Origin: Candidatus Hydrogenedentota bacterium | GTDB taxonomy: Bacteria > Hydrogenedentota > Hydrogenedentia > Hydrogenedentales > SLHB01 | Direction: 5' to 3' | Assembly (NCBI GenBank): GCA_020849535.1 | Contig: JADLGB010000225.1 | Span: forward strand, 1-57,843 | DNA: 57,843 bases | Part shown: in pieces, positions 15,593-24,418 of the stretch | Layout: each line of letters starts with the position of its first letter | Numbering within the stretch: position 1 is the first letter of the stretch | Position numbers and translations under genes: made by a program | Notes under the pieces: model-generated | The model's database searches: none | Seen by the model: only the letters and a program-made list of their open reading frames with translations | What the model was told of the DNA's origin: nothing

Positions 15593-16591
15593 TTAATCTT
15601 CATCTGCGCCATCTGCGGACGCGCTCCTCGCTTTCCCCGCCGCCACCCGCACCCGCGCGAGACCGTCGCGAAAGGAGTAGGCCTTCTGGTAGGCGGGGGG
15701 AATCACCATGGAGCCGGTGCGGTCGATGTAGCCGAAGAGGCCGTTGACCTGGACGGGCGCCAAGCCTTCGGCGAATGGTCTGGCGTCTTCGTAGCGCGGG
15801 GAGATCACCGCCGCGCCGGTCTCATCCGCATAGCCCCACAACCCATCTTTCTGGAAAGCGTACAGCCCCTCGCTCAGGGCGCCCACCTCTTCGTAGGCCT
15901 GGGTGCCGGTGAAGGTGCCTTCCCGGTCGATGAAGCGCCAGGAGCCGTCCAACAAGATCGGGGCCCGCCCGTTGGCGAAGGGGCCCGCAGCCTCGAACCG
16001 CGGCGGGATGACGAACGTCCCCCTGGTATCCACATACCCGATGCGTTCATCAATCTCGACGGCGGCGAGGTCTTCCGTGAAGGGCAGCGCGCTGCTGAAC
16101 GCGGGCTGGATGATGTATTCCCCGTCGTGTCCGATATACCCGAAGACGCCGTCGATGGCGGCGGGAGCCAGGCCCTGCGAGAAGGGTCCGGCGGGGAAGA
16201 ACCGGGCCTCGATGACGAGCGCCCCATCCTGGTCCACATAGCCGACCTTGCCGTCGATCTGCACCGGGGCAAGCCCTTCTGAGAAGGTGCCCGCGGACTC
16301 GAAGAAGGGCGAAATTGCGAAGGCGCCTTGCGTGTCGATATACCCGACGCGGAACGCGTCATGGACTGGCGCGAGGCCTTCCGAGAAATCAAAGGCCACG
16401 TCGAATTTCGCGGGGATGACCAGTTCCCCCTGCGGGTTGATGTACCCGAACTTGAGCGCTTTGGCGTTGCCGGACTCCGTCCGGGCGATCCCCCAGTTCG
16501 TCCAGATGGTCTCGCCCACGAGTCCCAGCATTAGCGCAAAGAGCGCTGCCATACCCGCTAGCCGCATGCGCTGTAACGCGAGAGGTCCCAT
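15593..16591 (-). CDS. WG-repeat protein, membrane-anchored
   Basis: 332 residues from ATG 16591 (GGAGG 7 nt upstream). An N-terminal helix (about 13-30) anchors or exports it. Eight tandem WG/KWG repeats of about 34 residues follow, pattern GYIDxxGxxVIxPxFxxAxxFSEGLAPVxxDG, from about residue 46 to 318. Such repeats fold as beta-structured solenoids or propellers thought to bind proteins. The last dozen residues (ARSASADGADED) are read out of the dispersed ATCTGCGCCATCTGCGG repeat, so the original C-terminus has probably been replaced. It is divergent from the methyltransferase gene, 114 bp apart. Function otherwise unknown. Confidence 0.85.
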   Translation of the reverse strand: MGPLALQRMRLAGMAALFALMLGLVGETIWTNWGIARTESGNAKALKFGYINPQGELVIPAKFDVAFDFSEGLAPVHDAFRVGYIDTQGAFAISPFFESAGTFSEGLAPVQIDGKVGYVDQDGALVIEARFFPAGPFSQGLAPAAIDGVFGYIGHDGEYIIQPAFSSALPFTEDLAAVEIDERIGYVDTRGTFVIPPRFEAAGPFANGRAPILLDGSWRFIDREGTFTGTQAYEEVGALSEGLYAFQKDGLWGYADETGAAVISPRYEDARPFAEGLAPVQVNGLFGYIDRTGSMVIPPAYQKAYSFRDGLARVRVAAGKARSASADGADED

Positions 16592-16705
16592 GATCCAGCC
16601 TCCGGTCCTGCACAGGGTCACACACCCCGTAATACTCCCCGCGGCCGCCAAGGTTCACTCGGCGAGGCACGCGAGCGCGGGCTCCGATTCCGGTATTATA
16701 CGTCC

Positions 16706-17464
16706 ATGGACGTTACGCAGCGCTTCACCGATCGCGTCGAAAACTACATCAAGTACCGGCCGGGGTACCCGCCGGAGTGCCTCGCCTTTCTCCGGGAGGC
16801 GGCGGGGCTCCAGCCTTGGTGGACGGTCGCCGACGTGGGGTCCGGCACGGGCATCCTGACGCGCCTGTTTCTCGAAAACGGCAACCGGGTGTTTGCCGTG
16901 GAGCCCAACGAGGCCATGCGCGAGGCGGGGCGCTCGCTGCTCGCCGGTTTCGACCGCTACCATTCCGTGTGCGGCACCGCGGAGGAGACCGGCCTTAAGG
17001 CGCGCACCGTGAACCTGGTGGCGGCGGGGCAGGCCTTTCACTGGTTCGACGCGGCCCGCGCGCGCGAGGAGTTTTTGCGCGTCCTGGTCCCCGGCGGGCA
17101 GGTGGCCCTCTTGTGGAACGAGCGGAAGCACGATGCCACGCCGTTCCTCGCGGCCTACGATGAACTGCTCCAGCGGGAAGGCACGGACTACGAGTCCATC
17201 CGGCACGAAAATGTGGATGGAGAGCGCCTGAGCGCGTTCTACGGCCCCGGCGGATACCGCGAAGCGGCATTTCCCAACCAGCAGACGTTTGACTGGGATG
17301 GGCTGTTTGGGCGGGCCATGTCGTGCTCGTATGTGCCGGGTCCCGGCCATCCCCGGCACGAGGCCTTCACGGCGGCGCTGCGCGAGCTGTTCGAAGGGCA
17401 CGCAGAAGACGGGCGGGTCGCGTTTGAGTACGACACCCGGATCTATTGCGGCCCGCTCAGTTGA
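16706..17464 (+). CDS. Class I SAM-dependent methyltransferase (Methyltransf_11/25 type)
   Basis: 252 residues. VADVGSGTGILTRLFL (about 42-57) is motif I, VFAVEPNEAM is the strand-2 acidic motif, and FHWFDAARAREEFLRVLVPGGQVALLWNERK holds the later motifs. The opening MDVTQRFTDRVENYIKYRPGYP is typical of the small-molecule methyltransferase group that includes trans-aconitate-type enzymes. It acts in the cytoplasm with unknown substrate. It is a single gene divergent from the WG protein; the 114-bp gap includes TATTAT at 16694-16699, a possible -10. Confidence 0.88.
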   Translation: MDVTQRFTDRVENYIKYRPGYPPECLAFLREAAGLQPWWTVADVGSGTGILTRLFLENGNRVFAVEPNEAMREAGRSLLAGFDRYHSVCGTAEETGLKARTVNLVAAGQAFHWFDAARAREEFLRVLVPGGQVALLWNERKHDATPFLAAYDELLQREGTDYESIRHENVDGERLSAFYGPGGYREAAFPNQQTFDWDGLFGRAMSCSYVPGPGHPRHEAFTAALRELFEGHAEDGRVAFEYDTRIYCGPLS

Positions 17465-17522
17465 GCGGGTCCAACGCTAAACCAGACTCAAGACCATGGG
17501 CAGGGATGCCCATGCCACCTCG

Positions 17523-17675
17523 GACACAGGCGAGGGCGCCTATGCCACACGTCTATCCACCATTCCACGTTTGTCTGCAATTCTTGAAGTCTTCGTGCAA
17601 ACCAAGGCCGGATAGAAAAGAAGAACCCCTGAAAGCATGGCAAGCGCGTGTGGCACAGGCGCCCTCGCCTGTGTC
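17523..17675. repeat. Repeat family A (REPIN-like), 153-bp unit
   Basis: Left hairpin ACAGGCG-AGGG-CGCCTAT (17526-17543) and right hairpin ACAGGCG-CCCT-CGCCTGT (17655-17672), inverted to one another, with outer ends GACACAGG and CCTGTGTC. The interior carries CGTTTGTCTGCAATTCTTGAA and GTGCAAACCAAGGCCGGA. There is no coding capacity. It sits between the methyltransferase and the gld operon promoter. Confidence 0.92.
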
Positions 17676-17856
17676 TTGATCGGGCTATTCCGCGGGCTGG
17701 TACGTCCGTTTGTAGTCTCAACGCCGCTGAGTTAGTCCAAGCACAAGACCATGGGAGGGATGCCCATGCCACCTCATTGAACTTCAAAAGAGGCGGGCAA
17801 ACCCCATTTGAGTCATGGGCATTCGGCGCCCGGTATGCCGGTTTCCGGCTAATGCA

Positions 17857-17886
17857 TTGACGTAGAATGATCTAGGCTGCTATGCT
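17857..17886 (+). promoter_or_regulatory. Promoter of the gld operon
   Basis: TTGACG (17857-17862), an 18-nt spacer and TATGCT (17881-17886). The -35 matches five of six and the -10 four of six. Transcription would start near 17893, about 147 nt before the ATPase gene. Confidence 0.5.
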
Positions 17887-18039
17887 GTGGCCTTTCTGCG
17901 AAGCGGGCAGGCGGCACGGTCTTTGCTCCGCTTGTGGCGGCGGGGAGCCCCTATCCAATAAGGTCTCTCTGTGAGTACCGCCCGAGGAGTGCCTTGCCCG
18001 CGCGCGAACCCTTATTCGAGATTCAGGAGAAGCACAACC

Positions 18040-18999
18040 ATGATCAAGGCTGAGAACCTGACGATGCATTACGGGCCGGTGGTGGCCCTGCGCAATGTGT
18101 CGTTTGAGGTGAAGAAGGGCGAGATCGTCGGCTTGCTGGGCCCCAACGGGGCAGGCAAATCCACGACGATGAAGATCCTCACCTCGTACTTACATCCCAC
18201 GAAAGGGACCGCGAAAGTGGGCGGGGTCGATGTGCTTGCCAACCCGCTCGGGGTCCGCAAAATCATCGGATACCTTCCCGAGATGCTTCCGCTGTACATG
18301 GACATGGAAGTCCGGAGCTATCTGAGTTTTGTGGCGAGAGCGCGGGGACTGACCGGCGCGCGGCTACGCGAGCGCACAAACGTCGTGCTCGACGCGTGCG
18401 GCCTTCGGCCGATGTACCGCAAGGTCATCCGGGAGTTGTCCAAAGGCTACAAGCAGCGCACGGCCTTGGCGCAAGCCCTGATCCACGATCCCGACATCAT
18501 CATCCTCGACGAGCCGACCTCGGGCCTGGACCCGCACCAGATCGTGGAAATCCGGCAGTTGATTAAGAACCTGGCCGCGGGAAAGACCGTGATCCTGTCG
18601 ACCCACATCCTCCAGGAAGTCGAGGCGACCGCCGATCGCATCGTCATCATCAGCCAGGGCCGCATCGTGGGCGATGGCACCCTCGAAGAACTGCGCCAGC
18701 AGGCCAAGCAGCACGAGCGCACGCGGGTCTCCATCGCGGGCCAGCGCCAGGACCTCGAACGGCTGTTGTCGGGCTTGGAAGGAACGCGCCGCGTCGAGTT
18801 TGTAAGCGAAGACAACGGCTACAACACCTTCATGCTGCACGGCCGCCTCGGCGCGGAACTCTGGCGCGAGGTCGGCAAGCTGGCGCGCACGAAGAGCTGG
18901 GAATTGCGTGAACTCACCGAACGGCCGTTGACGCTCGAAGAAACCTTCTTGAAGCTCACCGAGCCGGTTGCCGCTGGAAAGGATGGAGACGAGTCATGA
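18040..18999 (+). CDS. gldA: ABC transporter ATPase, GldA-like
   Basis: 319 residues from ATG 18040 (CAGGAGA upstream). Walker A is GPNGAGKS, the Q-loop region is GYLPEMLPLY, the signature is degenerate (LSKGYKQR), Walker B is IIILDEPTSGLDP and the switch His is in STHI. The C-terminal 80 residues form the extension usual in ABC-2-type ATPases. It overlaps the next gene by 4 nt (ATGA). Together with the fused permease and DUF4340 genes this is the GldA-GldFG set. In Bacteroidota that set is tied to gliding; in other phyla it is an ABC-2 exporter of unknown cargo. No other gliding genes are seen here, so motility should not be inferred. Confidence 0.9.
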   Translation: MIKAENLTMHYGPVVALRNVSFEVKKGEIVGLLGPNGAGKSTTMKILTSYLHPTKGTAKVGGVDVLANPLGVRKIIGYLPEMLPLYMDMEVRSYLSFVARARGLTGARLRERTNVVLDACGLRPMYRKVIRELSKGYKQRTALAQALIHDPDIIILDEPTSGLDPHQIVEIRQLIKNLAAGKTVILSTHILQEVEATADRIVIISQGRIVGDGTLEELRQQAKQHERTRVSIAGQRQDLERLLSGLEGTRRVEFVSEDNGYNTFMLHGRLGAELWREVGKLARTKSWELRELTERPLTLEETFLKLTEPVAAGKDGDES

Positions 19000-21533
19000 G
19001 GAATATCCGGACGATTGTGCGCCGGGACCTGGGCGCTTATTTCACCTCGCCGATCGGCTACATCTTCATCATGGTGTTTCTGACGATCAGCGTCGGCTTG
19101 TACATCACCTCCTTCTTCACCTTCCCCGTGGCGGATATGCGCTCGTACTTCGGCAATCTGCCGCTGCTCATGTGCGTGTTCATCCCCGCGGTGACCATGC
19201 GCGTCTGGGCCGAAGAGCGCAAGGAAAACACCTGGGAAATGCTCCTGACCTTCCCGATGAAGGCCAAAGAGCTGGTCATCGGCAAGTTCCTCGCGGCGTT
19301 CATCTTCTTCCTGGTGACGCTGGCGGGCACCCTGACCGTGCCGATCATGCTGAGCGTCCTGGGCAATCCCGATCCGGGCGCGGTGTTCGGCGGCTACCTC
19401 GGCACGATCCTGCTGGGCGCGTTCTTTTTGTCCATCGGGATATTCTTCTCGGGATTCTGCCGCGACCAGATCGTGGCCTTCGTGATCACACTGCTCACGT
19501 GTTTCCTGATCTTCCTGCTGGGAACAGACTTCATCGCCTCATACATCGACGGCTACGTGCAAGGCCTCGGCTCGCTGCTGAGTTCGCTCGTGGGCATGAT
19601 CGAGCACTACTCCACGTTCACCCGCGGCGTCATCGAAGTTGCGGACGTGCTGTACTTCGTCGCGTGGACGGTGCTCTTCCTCATCCTGAATGTGCTCTTC
19701 ATCGAAGGCCGTAACCGGCCTGGTTCCCGCGTGACGTTCGCCACCGCCGTGACGCTGTGCGTCGGCATCGGTTTGGCCTTCAATTGGCTGGCCGCGGACC
19801 TGAGCCTTGGCCGTAAAGACCTGACGGAAGACAAGGTGTACACCTTGGCCCCTGCGTCCAAGACGATTCTCGGCAAACTCGAAGCGCCGGTGAAGGTCAA
19901 GGTGTACATCACGCCGAAGTCGGAAATGCCGACCGCGCTCAAGAATCTCGAACAAGACATCGCGGACAAGCTGGACGAAATGCGCGTGGCCGCCGGCGGC
20001 AACCTCGAATTCACCCCCGTCTACCTCAAGGCGTCCAACGTCCTCGCTGATGCCGAAGACATGCTCAAGCCCGAAGGGGAAGAGGAAGAGAAGAAAGACG
20101 AGAAGGAAGTCATTGAAAAGCGCATGCTCGACAAGGGCGTGCAGCCGTTCATGGTGCAGGCACTCGTCAACGAAGAGCTGACCCAGAAGCCCATCTATTC
20201 GAGCATCGGCGTCGGGTATCGCGAGAAGGAGGAAGAGATCCTTCCGCAGATCATGCCCGAGAGCATCCCCGAACTCGAGTACCGCCTCATCAACACCATC
20301 TACAAAATGACCCGCGAGAAAGCGCCGAAGGTGGCGTTGATGGCTCCGAAGGAGTCTGTCAACATCCCCCCGCAGATGCGCCAAATCTACGCGCAATTGG
20401 GCCAGCCGATTCCGGAGCAGGATGACCCCTACGAGACGCTCCAGGCCATCCTCGAGTACGAGAAGTACGAAGTGGAGCGCATCGACCTCACGCAGAGCAG
20501 CAAGCTGCCGGAGGAATACGACACACTGGTCATCGTGAACCCGCGCGAGCTGAACGATCGGCAACGCTGGGAGATCAACCGCGCCCTTGTCTCGGGCAAG
20601 TCGGTGGTCCTGGCGGTGCAGACCTACAACTGGGACTATCGCACAACGGAGACCGGCCGCCTGAGCCTGACCAAGCAGGAGCAAAATCCGCAGATCAACG
20701 AGCTGCTGGAGAAGTACGGGCTTGGTGTGTCGAAAGACATCCTGATGGACGTCAACCAGGTTTCCTTGACGATTCGCAGCAACGCCAATCCGCTGGCCGC
20801 GCTCCTGGGCGGCGGTGAGACCATCAAGCTTCCGATGCAGATGCTGATCAACAACACGACGATGGAAAAGGAATCGCCGATCACCAATCGCCTTCCGGCC
20901 ATCTTCTACCTGTGGGGCACCGCCCTGGAGCTGAAGACGGATGAGTTGGCGAAGTACGGCCTGGACGCCAAGACCATCGCCGAGACCACCGACCGCGCGT
21001 GGACCTTCCCGGGCGATCAGCAGATCAATCAGGCCGCTATCGAAGGACCGGAAACGGGACAGAAGTACCCGATCATCGCGAAGGTGACGGGCCAGTTCCC
21101 TGACGCGTACAAGGATGCGCCGCGTCCCGCATGGCCGCCGGAGCAGCCCGCTCCGGGCATGCCGCCCACGCCGCCGGAACCCGAAGACGGCGAGGTGCCG
21201 CCGGTGACGCCGGCCCCAGGCACGCTCATTCTCATGGGCTGCTCGCAGATGTTCCACAAGAACTTCCTGCAGTCCGGCAACCTGGACCTGTTCTTGAACA
21301 GCGTCGATGCGGTTACCCTGGGTGACGACATCGTCAATGTGCGTGGCCGGAAGCCGATCGACCGCATCATCGACAAGCCTACCGACACGCAGCGGCGCGT
21401 GTGGAAGTTCGTGAACTACGCGCTCGTGAACATCATCGTGGCGTGCGCGGGCATCGCCGTGGCGGTTGTGCGCAGGCAGGGACGCAACGCGTACACCATC
21501 GCCCACAACGCGGCCCAGACCGGCAAGGCCTAG
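18996..21533 (+). CDS. Fused ABC-2 permease and GldG-like auxiliary protein
   Basis: 845 residues. Residues 1-235 carry six membrane helices of a GldF-type ABC-2 permease (FTSPIGYIFIMVFLTISVG... MRVWAEERKENTWEMLLTFP). From about 245 a further helix leads into a long extracytoplasmic GldG or ABC_transp_aux domain (KDLTEDKVYTLAPASKTILGKLEAPVKVKVYITP). An acidic/Lys segment lies near 365-375 and a Pro-rich insertion near 710-740 (PEQPAPGMPPTPPEPEDGEVPP). A last helix near 810-830 returns to the membrane. In many genomes the two parts are separate genes; here they form one chain. It is coupled to the ATPase gene by overlap. Cargo unknown. Confidence 0.88.
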   Translation: MRNIRTIVRRDLGAYFTSPIGYIFIMVFLTISVGLYITSFFTFPVADMRSYFGNLPLLMCVFIPAVTMRVWAEERKENTWEMLLTFPMKAKELVIGKFLAAFIFFLVTLAGTLTVPIMLSVLGNPDPGAVFGGYLGTILLGAFFLSIGIFFSGFCRDQIVAFVITLLTCFLIFLLGTDFIASYIDGYVQGLGSLLSSLVGMIEHYSTFTRGVIEVADVLYFVAWTVLFLILNVLFIEGRNRPGSRVTFATAVTLCVGIGLAFNWLAADLSLGRKDLTEDKVYTLAPASKTILGKLEAPVKVKVYITPKSEMPTALKNLEQDIADKLDEMRVAAGGNLEFTPVYLKASNVLADAEDMLKPEGEEEEKKDEKEVIEKRMLDKGVQPFMVQALVNEELTQKPIYSSIGVGYREKEEEILPQIMPESIPELEYRLINTIYKMTREKAPKVALMAPKESVNIPPQMRQIYAQLGQPIPEQDDPYETLQAILEYEKYEVERIDLTQSSKLPEEYDTLVIVNPRELNDRQRWEINRALVSGKSVVLAVQTYNWDYRTTETGRLSLTKQEQNPQINELLEKYGLGVSKDILMDVNQVSLTIRSNANPLAALLGGGETIKLPMQMLINNTTMEKESPITNRLPAIFYLWGTALELKTDELAKYGLDAKTIAETTDRAWTFPGDQQINQAAIEGPETGQKYPIIAKVTGQFPDAYKDAPRPAWPPEQPAPGMPPTPPEPEDGEVPPVTPAPGTLILMGCSQMFHKNFLQSGNLDLFLNSVDAVTLGDDIVNVRGRKPIDRIIDKPTDTQRRVWKFVNYALVNIIVACAGIAVAVVRRQGRNAYTIAHNAAQTGKA

Positions 21534-21556
21534 GACGAAACCAGAGGAAAACGATC

Positions 21557-21581
21557 GGGGCGCCCGTGCAAGGGGCGCCCC
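21557..21581 (+). promoter_or_regulatory. Intercistronic GC hairpin next to a ribosome-binding site
   Basis: GGGGCGCCC (21557-21565), a 7-nt loop and GGGCGCCCC (21573-21581) form a perfect 9-bp stem that ends 4 nt before the GGAGG of the DUF4340 gene. With no T-tract it is not an intrinsic terminator. It could set mRNA stability or the ratio of the two proteins. Confidence 0.6.
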
Positions 21582-21596
21582 GCTTGGAGGCAACGC

Positions 21597-23846
21597 ATGA
21601 AACCGAAGTCCCTCATCCCATTGATCATCATCTTCGCGCTCCTGGCGGGGCTGGTGATTCTGAAACAAATGAACAAAGAGCAGCCGACGATCGTCGACCA
21701 AGTCAAGCTGGAGGCCCTCGTACCGGAGGGCGCGGCGAAGAACGACGTGGCCAAGCTGGAACTGTTCGCCGGTGGTAAGCCTGATGAGAAGCTGATTATC
21801 GAGCGCAGCACGAGCGACCCCAATGTGTGGCGCGTCACCAGCCATTTCAACGCTCCCGCCGATGAGAAGAAGATCGAAGGATTCCTTGACAAGGCCCTCG
21901 CCCTCAAAGGTGAGCCGCGCGACACCGTCAAAGATGATGCGGGCCTTGCCCCCTACCAGCTTGGCGACGATATTGCTTTCCATATCGCGGCCTACAAGCG
22001 CGATGTCGCGGAGCCCATGTTCACAGTGCTCGTAGGGAAGGCGCCCAAATACAATCAGGTTTTCATGCGCGCGGCCGGCGCCAAGAGCGTCTACACGCTC
22101 GACACCAACCTGCGTAGCGAAGCAGGCGTGATGGGCGAGGACATGGCCACGGCGCCCAAGGCCGAAACATGGTTAAAGAAGGACGTCGTCAACATCGCCA
22201 AGAACACGATCTCGAAGATCACCGTCGAGACGCCTGACAAACGCTTCGTGATCGCGAAAGAGAAGAAGGAAGTTCCCGCCGAAGAGAAACCGGCCGAGAC
22301 ACCCGATGCCGCCGCTCCTGCTGAAGAGAAGAAGGAGGGCGAAGAGGCCAAGCCCGAGACCAAGGTGGAAGAAACCTGGAAACTCGCCGAAGGCGGCGCC
22401 AGCAACGAAGTGAAGCAGTCGGGCATCGAGAATCTCGCCGCGGCCTTCGCGCCGCTTGCCGCGACGGATGTCGTGGACCCGGCTAAGCTCGCGGACTGGG
22501 GCTTGGACGCGCCCAAGTTCAAGTGCAGCCTTACGGTCGAGGGCAAAGAAGGCGACGTCGTAATCGAAGGCGGACGTCCCGACCCGGATGGTGACGGCTA
22601 CGTGCGCGTCGCGACGGCCGACAGCAGCGTCATTTTCAAGCTGCCCAAGTACACCTTCGAGAAGATCTTCCCGAAGGGACGCGACATCGTGAACCTTCCC
22701 GCGCTGAAGGTGGACAAGTCCACGATCGCGCAGATTGATGTGCAGCAGCCCGAAGGCATTCTCTCGCTCACGAAGGCGGGCGACGCGTGGACCATCGCGG
22801 CGCCCTTCTCGGACCTCAAGCCGCAGACCTCGACGATTGAGTCCATCGCCACGGCGTTGGCGTCATGGCAGGCCGCGGACTACGCGGACAACGCCGACGG
22901 CAAAGGGCTGGATGCCCCCACGCGCACGGTGACCTTCACGACGAGCACGGGCGAATCGCACACCATCGCGACAGGCACCGACGCCACCGGCGTGGCGGGC
23001 CGCTACGCGCGGCTGGACGGCACGCCCGCGGTGCTTGTTATGAGCAAGAGCGATGTTGACCGCGTGTTTGTCGCTCCGAAGGATATCTATAACCACAGCG
23101 TGCTCGATATCGATGAAGAGAACATCGCGCGCATCAACGTGTCGCGCGCGACGGACGGCTTTACCCTCGCGAAGGAAGCGGACGCCTGGACCGTCACGGT
23201 CGATGGTGCCGCCGCTCCCGCGAAAGAAGATGCGGCCGATGACCTCTGCGCGGCGCTGGCGTCATTCCAGATCTCGGACGTCAATTTCGGTCAGGCGGAT
23301 CTAGGTGTCGCCGCGGATGCGACGGTCCAGATCGTCATGGCGGACGGCACGGAGCACACCCTGCAGTTTGGCCCTGAGGAGGACGGCACACATGCCGTCG
23401 CTGTGGGTGGAAAAGCACAGACGTTCCGAGCGGAGTCCCTGGACGTGAAAGAAGTCACGCCCGCGAGCGCTTCGTTGAAACAGGAAGCGGCGCCGGCGCC
23501 CGCGCCTGATGCGGCCGCCACGGAACCGCCAGCCGCCCCCGCTGAGGGGCTGACGCCCCTGGCACCTGCGGAGGTCACGCCGGTGATGCCAGAGACGCCG
23601 CAGCCTGTGCTGGACATTCAGCCTGCACCGGCGCCCGCGCCAGTCGAGGTGGCCCCGGCACCTGCGACGGAACCGCCCGCACCTGCACCCGAAGCCGCTG
23701 CTCCCGCACCCGCGGAATCGCAACCCGCGGCGGAGACTCCGGCCGCCGCGCCGGCGGAGACAGCAGCACCAGCGGCCTCGGAATCGCAGCCTGCAGCGGA
23801 GACCCCGGCGCCAGCGGAAGCCGCCCCAGCACAGCCTCAAGGCTGA
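21597..23846 (+). CDS. DUF4340-domain membrane-anchored protein
   Basis: 749 residues; GGAGG lies 6 nt before ATG 21597. One N-terminal helix (about 6-22, SLIPLIIIFALLAGLVIL) anchors a large extracytoplasmic part. DUF4340 units are seen around 28-190, 330-420 and 420-620 (patterns such as 'VWRVTSHFNAPADEKKIEGFLDKALALKG' and 'DAWTIAAPFSDLKPQTSTIESIATALASW'). A Lys/Glu/Pro/Ala linker lies at about 222-258. The last 110 residues are a Pro/Ala-rich tail with repeated AAPAPAESQPAAETPA units. DUF4340 genes regularly follow gldFG-type permeases; this is the last gene of that operon and is followed by a clear terminator. It is probably a periplasmic partner of the transporter. Confidence 0.88.
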   Translation: MKPKSLIPLIIIFALLAGLVILKQMNKEQPTIVDQVKLEALVPEGAAKNDVAKLELFAGGKPDEKLIIERSTSDPNVWRVTSHFNAPADEKKIEGFLDKALALKGEPRDTVKDDAGLAPYQLGDDIAFHIAAYKRDVAEPMFTVLVGKAPKYNQVFMRAAGAKSVYTLDTNLRSEAGVMGEDMATAPKAETWLKKDVVNIAKNTISKITVETPDKRFVIAKEKKEVPAEEKPAETPDAAAPAEEKKEGEEAKPETKVEETWKLAEGGASNEVKQSGIENLAAAFAPLAATDVVDPAKLADWGLDAPKFKCSLTVEGKEGDVVIEGGRPDPDGDGYVRVATADSSVIFKLPKYTFEKIFPKGRDIVNLPALKVDKSTIAQIDVQQPEGILSLTKAGDAWTIAAPFSDLKPQTSTIESIATALASWQAADYADNADGKGLDAPTRTVTFTTSTGESHTIATGTDATGVAGRYARLDGTPAVLVMSKSDVDRVFVAPKDIYNHSVLDIDEENIARINVSRATDGFTLAKEADAWTVTVDGAAAPAKEDAADDLCAALASFQISDVNFGQADLGVAADATVQIVMADGTEHTLQFGPEEDGTHAVAVGGKAQTFRAESLDVKEVTPASASLKQEAAPAPAPDAAATEPPAAPAEGLTPLAPAEVTPVMPETPQPVLDIQPAPAPAPVEVAPAPATEPPAPAPEAAAPAPAESQPAAETPAAAPAETAAPAASESQPAAETPAPAEAAPAQPQG

Positions 23847-23878
23847 GAGGCCAGCGCGAGAACCGGCAGTTGAACTAC

Positions 23879-23912
23879 GGCGGTACGCCATCCAGTGCGT
23901 ACCGCCTTTCTT
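23879..23912 (+). terminator. Rho-independent terminator of the gld operon
   Basis: GGCGGTACGC (23879-23888), an 8-nt loop and GCGTACCGCC (23897-23906) form a perfect 10-bp stem followed by TTTCTT, 33 nt after the DUF4340 stop codon. Confidence 0.85.
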
Positions 23913-24008
23913 GCATCGGCGCGAACCCCTCGATTGCGGGATCCGCAGACGAAACGGCCAACCACTGATTGCACCGATATGAGGATGGGGACTTGAGGAG
24001 TGAGGAAG

Positions 24009-24290
24009 GAAGTCCATCCGCAGATGGCGCAGATGAGAATCGAGGCAGGCGACCGCGAGCAAGAGCGACAGCCACCAGGCGCCGGTGCAATGCGACACCC
24101 CTCTTGTGGCCTGAAAGGCCAATGTACTTGTAGCCCAGGGTTGGCCGAAGCGCAGCGAAGGCCTACCCTGGGTCCGATACACGTCTTTGGTACCCTGAAG
24201 GGGTTCAATAGCCAAAACACAGGTCCACAGATTGCACAGCGCGGCATGGCCGCAATCAAACGAAGATGCTCATCCACCGATTTCACCGAT
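24009..24290 (+). repeat. Dispersed repeat family C, copy 1 (copy 2 at 55511-55745)
   Basis: Shared words in the same order in both copies: CCGCAGATGGCG, AGGCGACCGCGAGCA (one base differs in copy 2), GACAGCCACC, CTCTTGTGGCCTGAA, TAGCCCAGGGTTGGCCGAAG, CCTACCCTGGGTCCGATACA and TACCCTGAAGGGGTTC. CCCAGGGT and ACCCTGGG can pair across the centre. Both copies sit directly upstream of, and in line with, a gene (the HtrA gene here, an oxidoreductase at 55755). The remainder of 23913-24418 is worn repeat DNA with GCCTGCGCGGGAATGACGG at 24329; no gene is seen. Confidence 0.85.
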
Positions 24291-24418
24291 TGCACCGATT
24301 CAAGAAAGAGAGGATGGATTCCCGCCTGCGCGGGAATGACGGCCTTGGGGCAATGCCGAGATTGCGGTAAGAACTCCAGATTCCGAAAGCGAGTAATACG
24401 ACGATGCGAGGACAACCC

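Noticed and set aside
19539..21983. Long open frame (814 codons) antisense to the gldFG gene
   Set aside because: Arg/His/Leu-rich translation without domains, typical of the shadow frame of a GC-rich gene; the sense strand encodes a recognisable ABC-2 permease/GldG protein with membrane helices.
18040..23846. Gliding motility locus
   Set aside because: Only GldA, GldF/G and DUF4340 homologs are present; no sprA, gldK-N or type IX secretion genes are in view.
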